Assembly: GCA_008933995.1 (NCBI GenBank)
Contig: WARS01000071.1
Location: 847,501 to 911,500, forward strand
Source: Datnioides undecimradiatus
Taxonomy: Eukaryota > Chordata > Actinopteri > Lobotiformes > Datnioididae
DNA: 64,000 nt
Reading direction: 5' to 3'
Shown: positions 1-12,229 of the stretch, piece after piece
Numbering within the stretch: position 1 is the first letter of the stretch
Layout of the letters: each line of letters begins with the position of its first letter
Made by a program: the position numbers and the translations under genes
Notes under the pieces: generated by a model
The model's input: the letters and a program-made list of their open reading frames with translations, nothing else
What the model was told of the DNA's origin: nothing
Database searches by the model: none

Positions 1-2894
1 TGAAGGTTTTGGGAAACCACACCGAGTTCCAGCGCGTGGCGTCGCTCCTGCAGGACACCGTCGACTTCGACATCGACGTCAACGCCTCCGTGTTCGAGAC
101 CAACATCAGAGGTACAGACGGGGGGGGGGGGGGGTTGTCAGCCGTGGGACTGTCCCTTTTAACTCTGTGTGCGTGTGTGTGTGTGTGCAGTGGTGGGCGG
201 CCTGCTGTCGGCTCACCTGTTGGCAGGTAGGGCCGGGATGGAGCTGGAGCCCGGTTGGCCCTGTTCAGGACCGCTGCTGAGGATGGCCGAGGACGCCGCC
301 AGGAAACTGCTTCCTGGTAGGAAAACACACCGGGATCAGGATCAGGTTCAGGACCAGGATCAGGTTCAGGTTCAGGATCAGGATCAGGATCAGGATCAGG
401 ATCAGGACCAGGATCAGGATCAGGATCAGGACCAGGACCAGGATCAAGATCAGGATCAGGATCAGGACCATAATCTTTAAAAGCCATAATTGATTAACGA
501 TTGATTAACGGCATTAACGGGTTTGTAAACAGTGCTGATTTGAATAACGAGTTGCTGTAAATCCGTTTCCTGTGTGAATCACCACAGCGTTCCAGACGGC
601 CACCGGCATGCCGTACGGGACAGTCAACCTCCTGAACGGCGTCAGTCCCACGGAGACGCCCGTCACGTGCACCGCCGGCGTGGGAACCTTCATCCTGGAG
701 TTCGCCTCGCTGAGCCGACTAACGGGAGACGAGACGTTTGAGAACGTGGCGCGCCGAGCCCTGAGAGCGCTGTGGAAGACCCGGTCTGACATCGGACTGG
801 TAACTAGGCAACGCACAGTGTCTGTTTGCACATCGGTAACCGTGGAAACGCATTGCTTAGAATCAACTGGACAACCGCAGTTTAAATCTTTGAACGCAGC
901 AGCTGCCGGTAACGTCCAGCCGTCTCAGATCTGTCCGTCTCACCTGTGCGCGCAGGTCGGGAACCACATCGACATCCTGTCGAAGAAGTGGGTGGCCCAG
1001 GACGCCGGCATCGGAGCCGGGGTCGACTCCTACTTCGAGTATCTGGTGAAAGGAGCCGTCATGCTGCAGGATGAGGAGCTGCTCCACATGTTCCTGGGTA
1101 ACACAACCATCACACCACCTGCTAGCCCCGCCTCCACACCCACACCCAAACCTCGCCCAGCTCCGGCGGTGAGAGCGTGTAATGAAGCTGACTCCTGTCC
1201 TCAGAGTACGACCGGGCCATCCAGAACTACACCCGATTCGACGACTGGTACCTGTGGGTCCAGATGCACAAAGGAACCGTCTCCATGCCTGTCTTCCAGT
1301 CTCTGGAGGCCTTCTGGCCTGGCCTGCAGGTGCATGCAGAAACACACACGCACATACACATTCAGTTGCAGTGGGGCTGTTCATGCAGATGAGCTGCACC
1401 AGACTCCATTAAGAAAAACAGTGATTTTAGCTCACAGAGTGCAGGAGCTGCTGGTCCACAGCTGCAACGATCTGTTTGTTTGTTTGTGTTGTTGTGTGAC
1501 TTCAGTGAATCTGAATCGCAAAAACACTTTAAAACACCACAGCCACACAATAACACAAACAACAACAAACAACAACTAACCGATCAATGCAGTGGCCTCT
1601 GTAGCTAAAATCACAGTTGTTCTTAATGGAGTCTGGTGAATTGAAACAGAACATAGATGAATACGTTTGTTTAGAGCTTTCATGAAACTGTAATTATGAA
1701 TATTAATTTCCTGTGTGTGTGTGTGTGTGTGTGTGTCAGACTCTGCTGGGGAACCTGGACAGCGCCGTGAGAACTTTCCAGAACTACTACTCGGTCTGGC
1801 GACAGTTCGGAGGCCTGCCGGAGTTTTACAGCATCCCTCAGGGCTACACTGTGGACAAGAGAGAGGGGTACCCCCTGAGACCAGGTGAGTCCTCCTACCT
1901 GTCCCCAGCAAAGACGCAGACCACCTAACGCGTGGCATTTCAGTTTAGATAAAGTTGACTTGACGTGTTTATCTTTGGGGCTTTTGTTTTGAAAGTCTTG
2001 GTTCATGTTTGTTTGTTTATTCCAGAGTTGATAGAGAGCGCCATGTACCTGTTCAGGGCCACAGGTGACCACACCTACCTGCAGCTGGGCCTCGACGCTC
2101 TGGAGTCCATCGAGAGGATCGCCAAGACGCCCTGCGGATACGCCACTGTAAGACCCTGAGTCCTGACTCAGACATGATGCTTAATGAACCTCGGTGACAT
2201 TAAATGTAAAGCTGTGAACCGGCTCGTGTGTCTCGGGTCCAGACTCAGTCGAGCTTTAATCCGTCTGCGATCTAAAATGAGTTTTCAGGGAGCAGGCGGT
2301 GGAGAGAGCAGGAGGATGTGACGTTGTCTGTCAAATAAATAAATGAAAATAAACAAATAAATAAATAAGTCCAGTCGTCTCTCGACCTGTCCACCTCTGC
2401 TTCTCCTGCAGGTGAAAGACCTGCGGGATCACCAGCTGGACAACAGGATGGAGTCCTTCTTCCTCGCCGAAACCATAAAGTACCTCTACCTGCTGTTTGA
2501 CCCCGCCCACTTCCTGCACGGCGGTGGGACGGAGGGTGATGGCTCCTGGGAGGAGGGGGGCGATGACGGTCAGTGCGTTTTGGGGGCGGGGGGGTTCATC
2601 TTCAACACGGAGGCTCACCCTCTGGACCCGGCGGCGCTCTACTGCTGCAGCCGCCACGCTCAGGACCGCCAGGAGCTGCGAGACATCCTGCTCAGCCTAT
2701 CGCAGGACACCAAGAAGCCCGGCAGCCAATCCAAGCCAGCTGCCAAACACACAGAGGGCCCGCCGCCCAGCCAATCAGAGAGCATCTCACTAAAACCGGG
2801 ACAGAGGAAGACGGCGCCCCTGCTGTCCTGCCCTGTTCAGCCGTTCAGCGCTCGACTCGCCATCCTGGGGCAGGTTTTCAGCGACAACACGTGA
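1..2894 (+). CDS. edem2: EDEM2, ER degradation-enhancing alpha-mannosidase-like protein 2 (5' partial)
   Basis: Exons read as 1-111, 191-316, 588-799, 956-1097, 1205-1329, 1740-1884, 2026-2147 and 2412-2894; every junction has GT-AG signals and matching phase, giving about 487 residues plus a stop. The human protein is 578 residues, so roughly the first 90 lie upstream of the window. Family knowledge: EDEM2 is a GH47 protein of the ER lumen that starts mannose trimming of misfolded N-glycoproteins for ERAD. Seen here: [16 protein letters not shown], the [10 protein letters not shown] segment, the GH47 core [44 protein letters not shown], and FNTEAHP, whose Thr binds calcium in GH47 enzymes. 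The late Cys in LLSCP matches the human residue reported to pair with TXNDC11. The tail after FNTEAHP is Ser/Pro/Gln-rich and poorly conserved. Introns are short and repeat-filled. Identification is very secure; junctions are manual. Confidence 0.96.
331..471 (+). repeat. Hexanucleotide array (GGATCA/GGACCA)n in an edem2 intron
   Basis: A near-perfect tandem array of CAGGAT/CAGGAC units starts about 15 bases after the donor of the exon ending at 316. Because the unit is six bases, both strands stay open and give false Asp-Gln or Leu-Ile repeat proteins. Confidence 0.9.
1397..1638. mobile_element. Hairpin MITE-like element, copy 1 (edem2 intron)
   Basis: The ends CACCAGACTCCATTAAG and CTTAATGGAGTCTGGTG are exact inverse complements. 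The similarity continues inward for about 100 bases on each side, so the ~242-bp element could fold into one long hairpin. Matching copies lie at 11185-11433, 20541-20784 and 38089-38328. It has no coding capacity. I could not identify a clear target-site duplication. The family name is unknown to me; it is most like a non-autonomous DNA transposon. Confidence 0.8.
1713..1736 (+). repeat. (GT)n ending at an edem2 3' splice site
   Basis: A run of GT dinucleotides lies immediately before the CAG acceptor of the exon beginning at 1740. A similar run at 169-188 precedes the exon beginning at 191. Confidence 0.9.
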
Positions 2895-3540
2895 CACCGG
2901 CGTCCTGGATTTGACTGGAAACACTGGAGCTGCCGGGAGCCTCAGTCACATGACCAACCGCCACCAGCTGAAGGCTTAAAGGAGCAGCGTGAAGATTTCA
3001 TCAGGATCTGCGTCGTTAGCTTAAAATGAGAACAACTCAATTAAATCATCTCGAGATAACGAGATAATCAGCCCGGTGACATTCAAATCAGTTTGTTTCC
3101 TCTCATCACAGGTCAGCGGCCGCCATTTTGGATCAGTCATTCAGATCTGTGCTCGTTAGCGTCGCCACCAAACGAGCTGTGTCTCCTCCAGATGTTAAAT
3201 TAACTCATTAACAGCTCACTCGATCTGAAAGTCGTCCACGGAGCCCAGCGCTTCTACGGCAGCCCAGAGCGGACAAACCAGACAGCGGGAGGAAGCGGAG
3301 ACGTGTCGGCCATCTTTGCTTTGGTCTCCCCTCATTCAGTCTGTCGCTGATTCTGAATCCTTCTGCTGCTTTAAAGCCCAGCTCAGCCCCCAAACAGATG
3401 TTTGTTTGTTTGTTTGTTTGTTTGTTGTGATAAAGAGAAACTCAGTGAAATGACTGTCGCTTTAATTTAAGCTGAAATATATTTTTATTAGAAATGTTGC
3501 GTTTACTGTCTTTAAGAAACAGCATCAGACTAAGATTCAT
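2895..3540. other. edem2 3' region, no gene seen
   Basis: This follows the edem2 stop and probably includes its 3' UTR. I found no canonical AATAAA signal here. It holds a (TTTG)n run near 3399-3426 and otherwise unremarkable sequence. Confidence 0.5.
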
Positions 3541-3546
3541 ATGTGT

Positions 3547-3822
3547 CACACACACACACACACTCACACTCACACACACACACACTCACACACACACTCA
3601 CACTCACACACACACACACTCACACACACACACACTCTCACACTCACACACACACTCACACTCTCACACACACACACACTCTCACACACACTCACACTCA
3701 CACACACACACACTCTCACACACACACTCACACACACACACACTCTCACACTCACACACACACACACTCACACACACACACACTCTCACACTCACACACA
3801 CACACACACACACACACTCACC
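3547..3822 (+). repeat. (CA)n/(CACT)n compound microsatellite
   Basis: About 275 bp of CA dinucleotides interrupted by CT, giving CACACT and CTCTCACA blocks. All frames on both strands stay open and produce Thr-His or Val-Cys repeat ORFs with no biological meaning. Confidence 0.95.
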
Positions 3823-4084
3823 TGTGTCCCCTCTTCAGCCTGTTTGTGTCAGTGTGTCTGCAGCTGCCAGCAGGGGGCAGCACAACCACAACACTACTGT
3901 TACTCTAAATACTCTGATTACATCTGACTGCAGACACTACTGTTACTCTGAATACTCTGATTACATCTGGCTGCAGACACTACTGTTACTCTGAATACTC
4001 TGATTACATTTACTCTTACTCTGAATACTCTATCTCCATGGTAACTACAGTCTGTGGAGCATTTTGCAGAAATCCCCTCCTCTG

Positions 4085-5135
4085 TCATTCAGGGTGGGAC
4101 TCCCTCTCTCCTTACCCTCATTCTTCTCCTGCTGCCTCCTCTCCTTGTTCCCTCCTCTCCTTGTTCCTTCTCCTCTCCTCCTGACATCACCTCCTCCTGC
4201 TCCCTCTCTCTCAGGGTGTGGTTCCTCCTTTCCTTTGACCTTGTCGTTGCTCCTCCATCTCTCCTCCTCCCTCTGTCTTCTTTGTTCTTCTTCGCTCTCT
4301 CTCTCTCTTCTCTTTGGTTTCTTCCCTCTTTTCATTTCCTCCCTTCTCACCTTTCCTTCATACTTTCTTTTACACTTCCTCTCTCCCTTTCCTCCTCCCT
4401 TCATCACAAAACTCACCCTTTCCCCTCAGTCCTCACCTCCTTTCTCTTTTCCATCCTTCCTTGACTTGTCCTGCTCTATCCTTCCTTTCCTTCTGTCTCT
4501 CTCTTTGTTCCTTCTGTCCTTTCCTTCTTCCTCATCTTGTCCTGCCTTTTCCTCCCTTCCTTCCTTCGTTAGCTTGCCTTTCTCTGTTTCCTTCCTATAT
4601 TTCTGTTTTCCTTCTCTCCTTCCTTCATTCCTTTTCTCAATCCTTCCTGACTCACCCTGGTCTTTCCCTCCTTTCCTTCCTTCCTGCATCCATTCTTCTG
4701 TCCTCCCTTCCTTCCATCTATAACTGTCTTGTCCTGGTCCTTTCCTCCTATCCTTCTTTCCTTGACTCGTTCTGCTCACTCTCATCCTTCCTTCCTTCCT
4801 TGACTCATCCTGGTCCCTCCCTCCTTTCCTTTCTTCCTTCTACCCTAGCCTCATCCTGATCTGTTTCCTTTATTGCTGCTTTTCTAAGCAGTCTGACCTT
4901 CTAACTCTTCTAACCTTGCCCTCTTTCTTCTTCCTTCCTTGCCTTGTTATAGTCCCTCCCTCCTTTCCTTTCCTAATAGTCTTGTCTCTATCCCTTCCTT
5001 TACTTCTATTTGCCTTTCCTCCTTCCTTTCTTACTTCCTTGACTTGTCTTGGTCTTTCCCTCCTTTCCTTCCTTTCTTCTTTCCTTCTGCCTTCCTCCCT
5101 CCCTCCCTTGCTTCCTCACCCCTCCCTCCTCTCAG
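4085..5135 (+). repeat. 1-kb polypyrimidine tract rich in CCTT/TTCC
   Basis: The + strand is almost entirely C and T for about 1.05 kb, with recurrent CTTCC, CCTTCCTT and TCTCTC units and occasional TTGACT/CATCCTG interruptions. It is a decayed microsatellite. Open frames of 120-220 residues (Ser/Leu/Phe/Pro-rich, or Arg/Lys/Glu-rich on the other strand) are composition artefacts. Confidence 0.9.
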
Positions 5136-5249
5136 GGTGTGTTTCTGGATCTGTCTGTATTGATGACTGAATCATGACTAACTGCTGTGACTTTACTCTT
5201 GACTTCACTCCAAACGATGGTTAAAACAGATCTCGGGTCTGTCGAACAT

Positions 5250-6270
5250 GTTGAACATGTGACCTGCTTCACCTGCTTTTAATCATATTTCATTAAGTTC
5301 ATTTCTTAATGACTTTAAACCTTTTAACTACTTTCACACTTCACCTGCTTTCAGCCGCTGCACATCTCAGCCGGCACTTTAACTGCTTTCAGGTCTCACT
5401 CTGCATCTGTTCGCAGCTTTTAAACTGACTTTTGCTTTAAATCATTGTGGCTGCAGAGTAACGACACTTCAACTGCTTTTAGTGGCGCCACTACCTTCAT
5501 ACACGTCGAGTGCTTTCAGAGCACGCTTCAACTGTCTTCACGTCAACTGAAGCCTGAAGTGATGATTTAGCGGCTTTTAGTTGTTCCACACTCACTGACT
5601 TTTAAACTGATTTCAATTCGTCCACAGCAGCCGATCGCTTCCAGTGCTTTCACTGCTGTACAAACAGTTAAATCTACTCTCAGTGCACCTATTTGACTTT
5701 CATGAGCATCTCTTGTGCTTTCATTGTTAAACAAGCGTTAACATTTTCTCTTACAATGACAGTTCAACTGCTTTCGTTACCTACATTTAACAGACAGTTG
5801 AACTGCTTTCACAAGTAATTTTTACTAAATGGCGACATGCATACCACACAAACACTTATTATTATGTGTGACACATCCTTTCATTTGTAATTGTTAGGCA
5901 TTAGTGTCCCTTCATCTAACATTTGGTTTAATTAGTGATATTTTGCCTTTTATCTTATCATTTGACACTTCAGTTGCTTTCAGCGACTTCACTGACGCAT
6001 CACTGTGCTGACATTTCAACTGCTTTCATTAGCTCTCACTTAAAGTACTAGTAAAATTTAACTCCCTTCAGCACTTCAAACCAAATTTCAGTTCTAAATC
6101 GTTTCGACTTCAATAGGCACGTTTTTATCTCTCATCCCACTTCAACTACTTTAATCTCTTATGTTAACAGACGAGTCAGGCTCAGACATCAAGTGACACT
6201 TCTCTCTAGCTCACATCAGAAGAGCTTAAATAGAAAATAACCTCAGCTGACGCTTCAGCTCCTTTCAGTG
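5250..6270 (+). repeat. Degenerate dispersed motif array, TTCAACTGCTTTCA
   Basis: Variants of ACTTCAACTGCTTTCAG recur irregularly, for example near 5270, 5340, 5380, 5468, 5765, 5797, 5970, 6018 and 6255. I read this as an old, heavily mutated tandem repeat. No gene was seen in the stretch. Confidence 0.55.
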
Positions 6271-8330
6271 CTTTAAAATGTAAAATTTGATAAAACCAAC
6301 ATAAAACAGAGTTTCACTGCAAAACAATAACATTTTAAGACATTTTTCAGTGTTTGGACATGACATTTTCAGTATAAGCAGCATATTTTTCTAACTCCAC
6401 AGCAGTTTTTCACCTTCGTCCTGTTTTATTGGATAATTATGTTTAAGATTCTTCTGTTTTTCAGTTTTTGGCCCTTCCGTCTTCATTTTGCAGAGGTTCA
6501 GTTTTTGAAAAGTTATCCAAACAAATCCTCGGCCCTTGTCTGCCGGCTCACAAGTTTTTCTTTTTCTTTTCTTCACACTCTGAACAACAATAACACTAAG
6601 AAGAAGAACATGTGGTGACGCAACTGGCCTCAGCTGCTCGGCTTCCTGTCGGTGTGAAGCCGGTCCAGAGGGGGATTTTCTGCAGCTCAGTTTAAACTCT
6701 GACTTTTTATCTCCTGCAGGAAATTAAAGGTCCAACAATGAAATGCTCTTACGCTTTTAAACAGTTTGAAATGCATTAAATTCACTGGATGTGTTCATTT
6801 GTAAACTTGAGGCATTTAAAACATCAGCCATGAGACCTGTTCTGCAGCGTTTTACAGCTAAGCTAAGCTAGGCTAACCACATCCGGGCTCCATCTTAACT
6901 ATAGTGTGTAGGAAATATGAGAGAAATGCAGAATAAAAGAATGATATTTAAATGCACTTCAAGTTCAGTTTAAATCAAATCGTTGCTTTAATTTGCAGAG
7001 AACCGAAGCGATGGTGGACGAACATGTTTCACACAAGTGTCGTCAGAGGAAACATCACTCGCTGACGCTCATTTGAGGTTTTACAGCTCATTAAACTCAT
7101 CGAATGTTTCTGAGACGCTTTATGTCTCCTGACGTCTTCACAGTTAGATCATTTATTTAAACACTTTCCCCAGACAGGAGGAGCTTCTTTCTGTCTGTCT
7201 CTTTTAATTAACTCTGGTCTGGGAGATGAAGTCCACAGTGACTTCGCTGTTTCTCCTCCAACTCTCTAACCCTCGTTACTTCTCCAAGAACATTCAACAA
7301 AAAGAAACTGTCAACAGGACAAAACTTCTCTCTGCTCATACTCATCACATCTTTAGAAATATGTTTGTGCCACACTAAGCCTGCAAGTCTGTGCTGGCCA
7401 CAGATTGGTGATGTGCTGTGATCTGCATTGAGACCACGCCCACTTTAGCTCAAAAGCTCCGCCCCACACCAGGGGGCGGGGGCTTTTGAGCTTCCCTCCT
7501 CTGATAAATGTTTGGTTTGCCTGTTCTTTGCTGAATAAACATGTCAGTTGCTAGCTAGTTTGCTAGCTACAGCTAGCTAGCTTGGCTTCCCTGGTCTATC
7601 GCATCCTCTAGCATTAACTTCATAGCCAGTTTCCTCCACTATCTCTCTCCACCTGAACGCTAACAGATCCACGCTCACTCACCTTTTGTCCTCCTGAAGC
7701 TGCCTTCACAGCCCAGCTCAGTGCTGCTGTTTGTGTTTATTCTTCTTTTGATCGTCTCGTCTGCAGCTTGTGGCCAAACTGTCCCCATGTTGTTTACTTC
7801 CTCCTGAAATCTGATCTCAATCTGAGCCTGATCGCCTCCAGAGAGGCTGATAGACGAGAACATCAGAAGCTAAGGATGGATTGCATTTTAACCGCAACGC
7901 ACTCTGCACGATTTCCACCTGCAGCAACAATCAGTTCCACTGATCCAGATAAGATACAGCTCACATGTTAATACCAGGAGGAAGTGAGGTCAAAGAGTTT
8001 AAAACATCTGCACCTCTTTACAGCAATCATAAACACAAACTGATCAGTTTGTGATGTCACCAACATGTAAGACATGGATCCACTCACTCTGGGACGAATC
8101 AGTGACGGTTGCAGGACACATGGCGCCATGTTGGAGGTTTAACTCCCTGCAGCAGCTGAAGGTTTAGTTTCCTGTCAGTGCAGCTGAACTTTACCAGATG
8201 AGATTTCCAGATGAACCAGTGCAAACTGGGAACTCTCAGTTCTGGATTGAAACAAAGAAACAGAAGGTGAAACGTTGAACCTGAAGAGATTTGTGCAAAG
8301 TCCTCTGAACTTCTTCAAACTCCTGATCTC
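6271..8330. other. Intergenic, no gene recognised
   Basis: AT-rich non-coding sequence with short GCTAGC-rich patches near 7550-7590 and a GC-rich patch near 7440-7480 (CTCCGCCC and GGGGGCGGGG). Open frames up to 67 codons show no recognisable protein. Confidence 0.5.
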
Positions 8331-8339
8331 CACTTTTCA

Positions 8340-8960
8340 GTGAAACCAGTAACACCAGTGCAATGAAAATGAAATTCTCTGCTGGTGCCTCCAAACTCCT
8401 TCGAGATCCTTTAATGCCTTAAATGAAACCAGTAACACCAGTTTGCCTAATGGGAACTCAGAAGCCAGTACAAACGTTGGAAAGTACCGTCCTGGATTGA
8501 TGTGAAGAAGCTGAAAGTGAGACGTTCACCTGTGGACGTCTTCTTCTGGTCCATGCAAACTGCTTTGATCTCCTCCCAGAGAACCACCACCTTCAGTGAA
8601 ACCAGTGTGACAAGAGCTGAGAAGAAGAATATTGAGACCAGTAACAGATCTTGTGAAACCAGTTAGACCAGTATTATTACCAAACACAGTGTAACAGAAT
8701 CCAGTTGACTCCAGTGTTGATCAATATATCTACTCAGTATATCTACTGAACCCAAACCAGTTTCACCAGTGAATCCTGTGAGATTAGAGAACAGCTGAGG
8801 ACCAGTGAAACCAGTAACAGGGTCCCTCATAAAACCAGTGAACCAGCAAGACTCAAGACCAGTGAAATCAAATGAAACACATTGAAACCAGTGAGACCCC
8901 AGTGGAACCAGTGAGACCAGTGGAACCAGTGTGACCCCAGTGAGACCAGTGGAACCAGTA
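8340..8960 (+). repeat. Imperfect minisatellite of GAAACCAGT-type units
   Basis: Repeated GAAACCAGTAACACCAGT and GTGAGACCAGTGGAACCAGT variants become denser toward 8880-8960. A similar ACCAGT-rich block lies at 25560-25910. Confidence 0.75.
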
Positions 8961-9120
8961 CCCCTGGCCTCTGAGCGCTGGGCAAGGGTTCGGTTCAGAC
9001 TGGTGAGTGTTTGACAGTGTCTCTAAGGAGCGGTCAACTTCCTGTACCCATGACATCATCACTGAGCACGTGCAGTGCAGACAGGTCCAGGAATGATGGT
9101 GATAATGGGAGGCTGGATTC

Positions 9121-9122
9121 GT

Positions 9123-9158
<36 letters not shown>

Positions 9159-9252
9159 CACTGGTCTGCTCAGATGTTGCATAATGTTAACATATGTGTG
9201 TGTGTGCAGGGTGTGGACCCTTCAGAGTATGATTAGTTCAGGGACCTAGAGC

Positions 9253-9289
<37 letters not shown>

Positions 9290-9388
9290 ATCTGTTAGCC
9301 ATTAGCAGCCAGTCAATGACAACAGAATCACATGGGCTGGGCTCGGTGCACTCACACACAATCACATAGTATTCATATGATGTATGGA

Positions 9389-9432
<44 letters not shown>
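9121..9432 (+). repeat. Three neighbouring CA/GT microsatellites
   Basis: (CA)n lies at 9122-9155 and 9256-9286, and (GT)n at 9391-9431. The opposed CA and GT runs could pair as inverted repeats. Confidence 0.9.
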
Positions 9433-9433
<1 letters not shown>

Positions 9434-10125
9434 AGCTGGGAGGTATGGAGAACGCTCGGCCCAGTTTAACATCAGTCCCAGTAAAGTGACTGAGGGGGAA
9501 TTCCAGTTAAATCTCCGCCCTCTGCTCTTCGCCATCATCTCTTCTTCTGCTCTTTCTCTCACAAAACATCACCAGCTCACACGTGTGTCACCACATGTAA
9601 CATGCTATCATGCTACCTGGTCACCACACCTGCCATGTGTCCAAACAGTCTGAGCATACTGAAGTGAACTGCATGATGTGCTGCATTCGTTCCTATAGAA
9701 GCTGCAGACAGTTGCATGTGCTCGGGCCTACTGAGCATGCTCAGTAGAGTCCAGATGAGCAGGTTGAGCTCGTGCATGACCAGGGTTTGTAATGATACGG
9801 TTCTTTCAAACAATTTCACACCTAAACAGACGCGACTTTGACCCCGTCTGAGAGAGTTTTGCCGTTCTGTTGCTTCTGGACGGATCGGAGTGAAAATAAG
9901 TGATTTCCTCTTTCTGCTGGGAGCCCCTCCAGGATCCCTGATGGTCACCAGACCCCAGTTTCAGAACCACTGACCCTCCAGATGTTACTGAGCCGAGGGG
10001 TTCAAACTCCGCTCATGCATTCTGCTTCTTTTCTTGTGATTGAGCTTCACAGGCCAGTGTGATGTCATGTGGTGATCGCAGAAGTTCAGGCGAATACGTC
10101 AAAACTGCTCCACAGCCCAGAGTGT

Positions 10126-10433
10126 TCCTGAGAGGTTACTGCCTGGACCTTCATGATCCTGAGAGGTTAGTGCAGGGACCTTCATGATCCTGAGAGGTTA
10201 CTGCCTGGACCTTCATGATCCTGAGAGGTTAGTGCAGGGACCTTCATGATCCTGAGAGGTTAGTGCATGAAGCTTCATGTTCCTGAGAGGTTAGTGCAGG
10301 GACCTTCATGTTCCTGAGAGGTTAGTGCATGAAGCTGTGTGTTCCTGAGAGGTTAGTGCATGAAGCTTCATGTTCCTGAGAGGTTAGTGCATGAAGCTTC
10401 ATGATCCTGAGAGGTTAGTGCAGGGACCTTCAT
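10126..10433 (+). repeat. 31-bp minisatellite
   Basis: About ten tandem copies of a ~31-bp unit beginning TCCTGAGAGGTTAGTGCAGG and ending in a CTTCATG(A/T) segment. Three variant types interleave: TTACTGCCTGGACC, TTAGTGCAGGGACC and TTAGTGCATGAAGC. Confidence 0.93.
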
Positions 10434-11137
10434 GTGGTTTTACTCTGAACCTGTTTGCTTTTTACTTTCCTGAGACACAGAGCTGATGCTCTCAGACTGA
10501 GCACTTGCAGAGGAGAAGAATAAGGACTAAACTTAGCTTCAGCCTCCTCGCATCAGAGCGAAACATGAGGAAAACTTGTTTTTGGCCTGTCTCCACCTTC
10601 CAGCTGGAGCAGGCTGCAGGACAAAGGAACTAGCTGACACTGGACGCTCCGACTCCACCCTGCGAGTCCCGCAGAGCTGGAAAAACGATCTTACAGGATA
10701 CAAGTCAATAAAACTGAAAGTCTGTCTTATCTTTTGTTTCTGTTACTCAGCTGGTGTGAAACACTGTTCCTGCTGTAAGAGATCTCACTATCAGTGTGTT
10801 TAAATAAAGGCTGATCACTGCATGAACAGTAGTTTTGTTAAAACCAGACCTGGATGATTCAAAGCTTCCTGACCTCGAGGTGACAGAACTCACATAAATG
10901 TGACCGAGTGAAAGTTCATTTTGGCAGTTTTGGTTCATTTTTCGTCTCATCTGTCAAACTTAAAGCTGATTTCCAGTAAATCAGCAAAGGAAAAAGTGAA
11001 TTCATGCCTGTTTCCATCCACCCCTGTTGTGTGAAGATGAGTTCATTGTTTTGTGGCGTTAAACAGAAGGTGGAGCGAATTCTCCGGTTGGTGCCATCAA
11101 AGCTCTGCAGAAGAAGAGGAGGCAACAAGATGATGAC

Positions 11138-11160
11138 ATCATCATCATCATCATCATCAG
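11138..11160 (+). repeat. (ATC)n trinucleotide microsatellite
   Basis: A short uninterrupted ATC run. Confidence 0.85.
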
Positions 11161-11184
11161 TATTACTGAGCAGTGAAGTCAATC

Positions 11185-11433
11185 CACCAGACTCCATTGA
11201 CAAAACCAGTAATTTTAGCTTTGCACAAACTGGAAGTTGCCGCTCTACTTCTGCCCGGATCAGTTAGTTTGTTTGTGCTGTTGTGTCATTTCTGTTAAAC
11301 TAAACTAACCATTTAACACACTGAAGTCACACAATAATGCACACAAACAACCTGAGCAGAACTGGAGAAGTAGACCCACAACTCCTGAGTCGTGCAAAGC
11401 TAAAATTACTGGTTTTGTCAGTGGAGTCTGGTG
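11185..11433. mobile_element. Hairpin MITE-like element, copy 2
   Basis: It has the same ends as copy 1 (CACCAGACTCCATTGAC and its near inverse complement at 11417-11433), with inner TAATTTTAGCTTTGCA / TGCAAAGCTAAAATTA arms. Length is ~249 bp. No ORF of its own was seen. Confidence 0.8.
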
Positions 11434-11859
11434 CATTTGAACAGCACACGGGCCACCATCTGTAGTAGGTAACACAGTGACTATGGAGGATATGGAAGGT
11501 TACAGTCTCCTCACTCTGCAGGTGTTTCATGGACGTCATCATCCATTAGCTCTGTTTCTGTTTTTATAAACACGTTGAAATGAAAAGATTTTTTGCAATA
11601 TTTGAATTGAGTTTCCAGCGTTTTCACTCTTTCTGTGTCCAAACTGTATTAACATTACCATAATAACAACTGTTCAACGCATTAGCAGCTCCGACATCAG
11701 CATCAGAGTCGTGATCACAGGCAGGTACAGTCTGAATTACACAGCGCTGAGCTCAGCGACACAAAACATGGACGCCTCACGGTTAGACAAAGACTCCTGT
11801 TCAGTGCAATTAAACACAGATTTAACAGATGTAGTGAGATACTGCAAAACTGTTGTTTT

Positions 11860-12225
11860 GTGTGTGTGCGTGTGTGTGTGTATGCATGTGTGTGTGTGAG
11901 TGACAGCGAGGTCAGGACACATGTGCCGTGTCTCCCTGCAGATCGTCAACATGAGGCCGGTGTTACGGAGCAAACGGTGACCCGCAGGATTCAGTTTCAT
12001 ACGTTCACCCCTTCTGCTTCCTTCAGAACACACACACACACACACACACACACAGAGCGAGGAATGCGTCGCACAGTGAAATGTGAGCCTGTGGGTACAG
12101 CTGGGTGTGTGTTATGATGTGATGTACTTGGCAGGAAGAATAAAAACACAGCTTTAGTGAGCGTTCACACCGCGAGTCGCAGGCTCTAATTGCATCTGCA
12201 CACACACACACACACACACACAAAT
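11860..12225 (+). repeat. Cluster of GT/CA microsatellites
   Basis: GT-rich sequence lies at 11861-11898, (CA)n at 12029-12052 and (CA)n at 12199-12222. No gene was seen between them. Confidence 0.85.
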
Positions 12226-12229
12226 ATAG

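Noticed and set aside
169..480. Asp-Gln repeat ORF and its Leu-Ile antisense
   Set aside because: Product of the GGATCA hexamer array inside an edem2 intron; real exon sequence occupies only its first part.
3494..3994. Thr-His repeat ORFs in three frames
   Set aside because: Caused by the CA/CACT microsatellite; no flanking coding features.
4064..4859. Ser/Leu/Phe/Pro-rich ORFs of 136-219 codons and a basic antisense ORF
   Set aside because: Composition artefact of the pyrimidine tract, which rarely contains stop codons.
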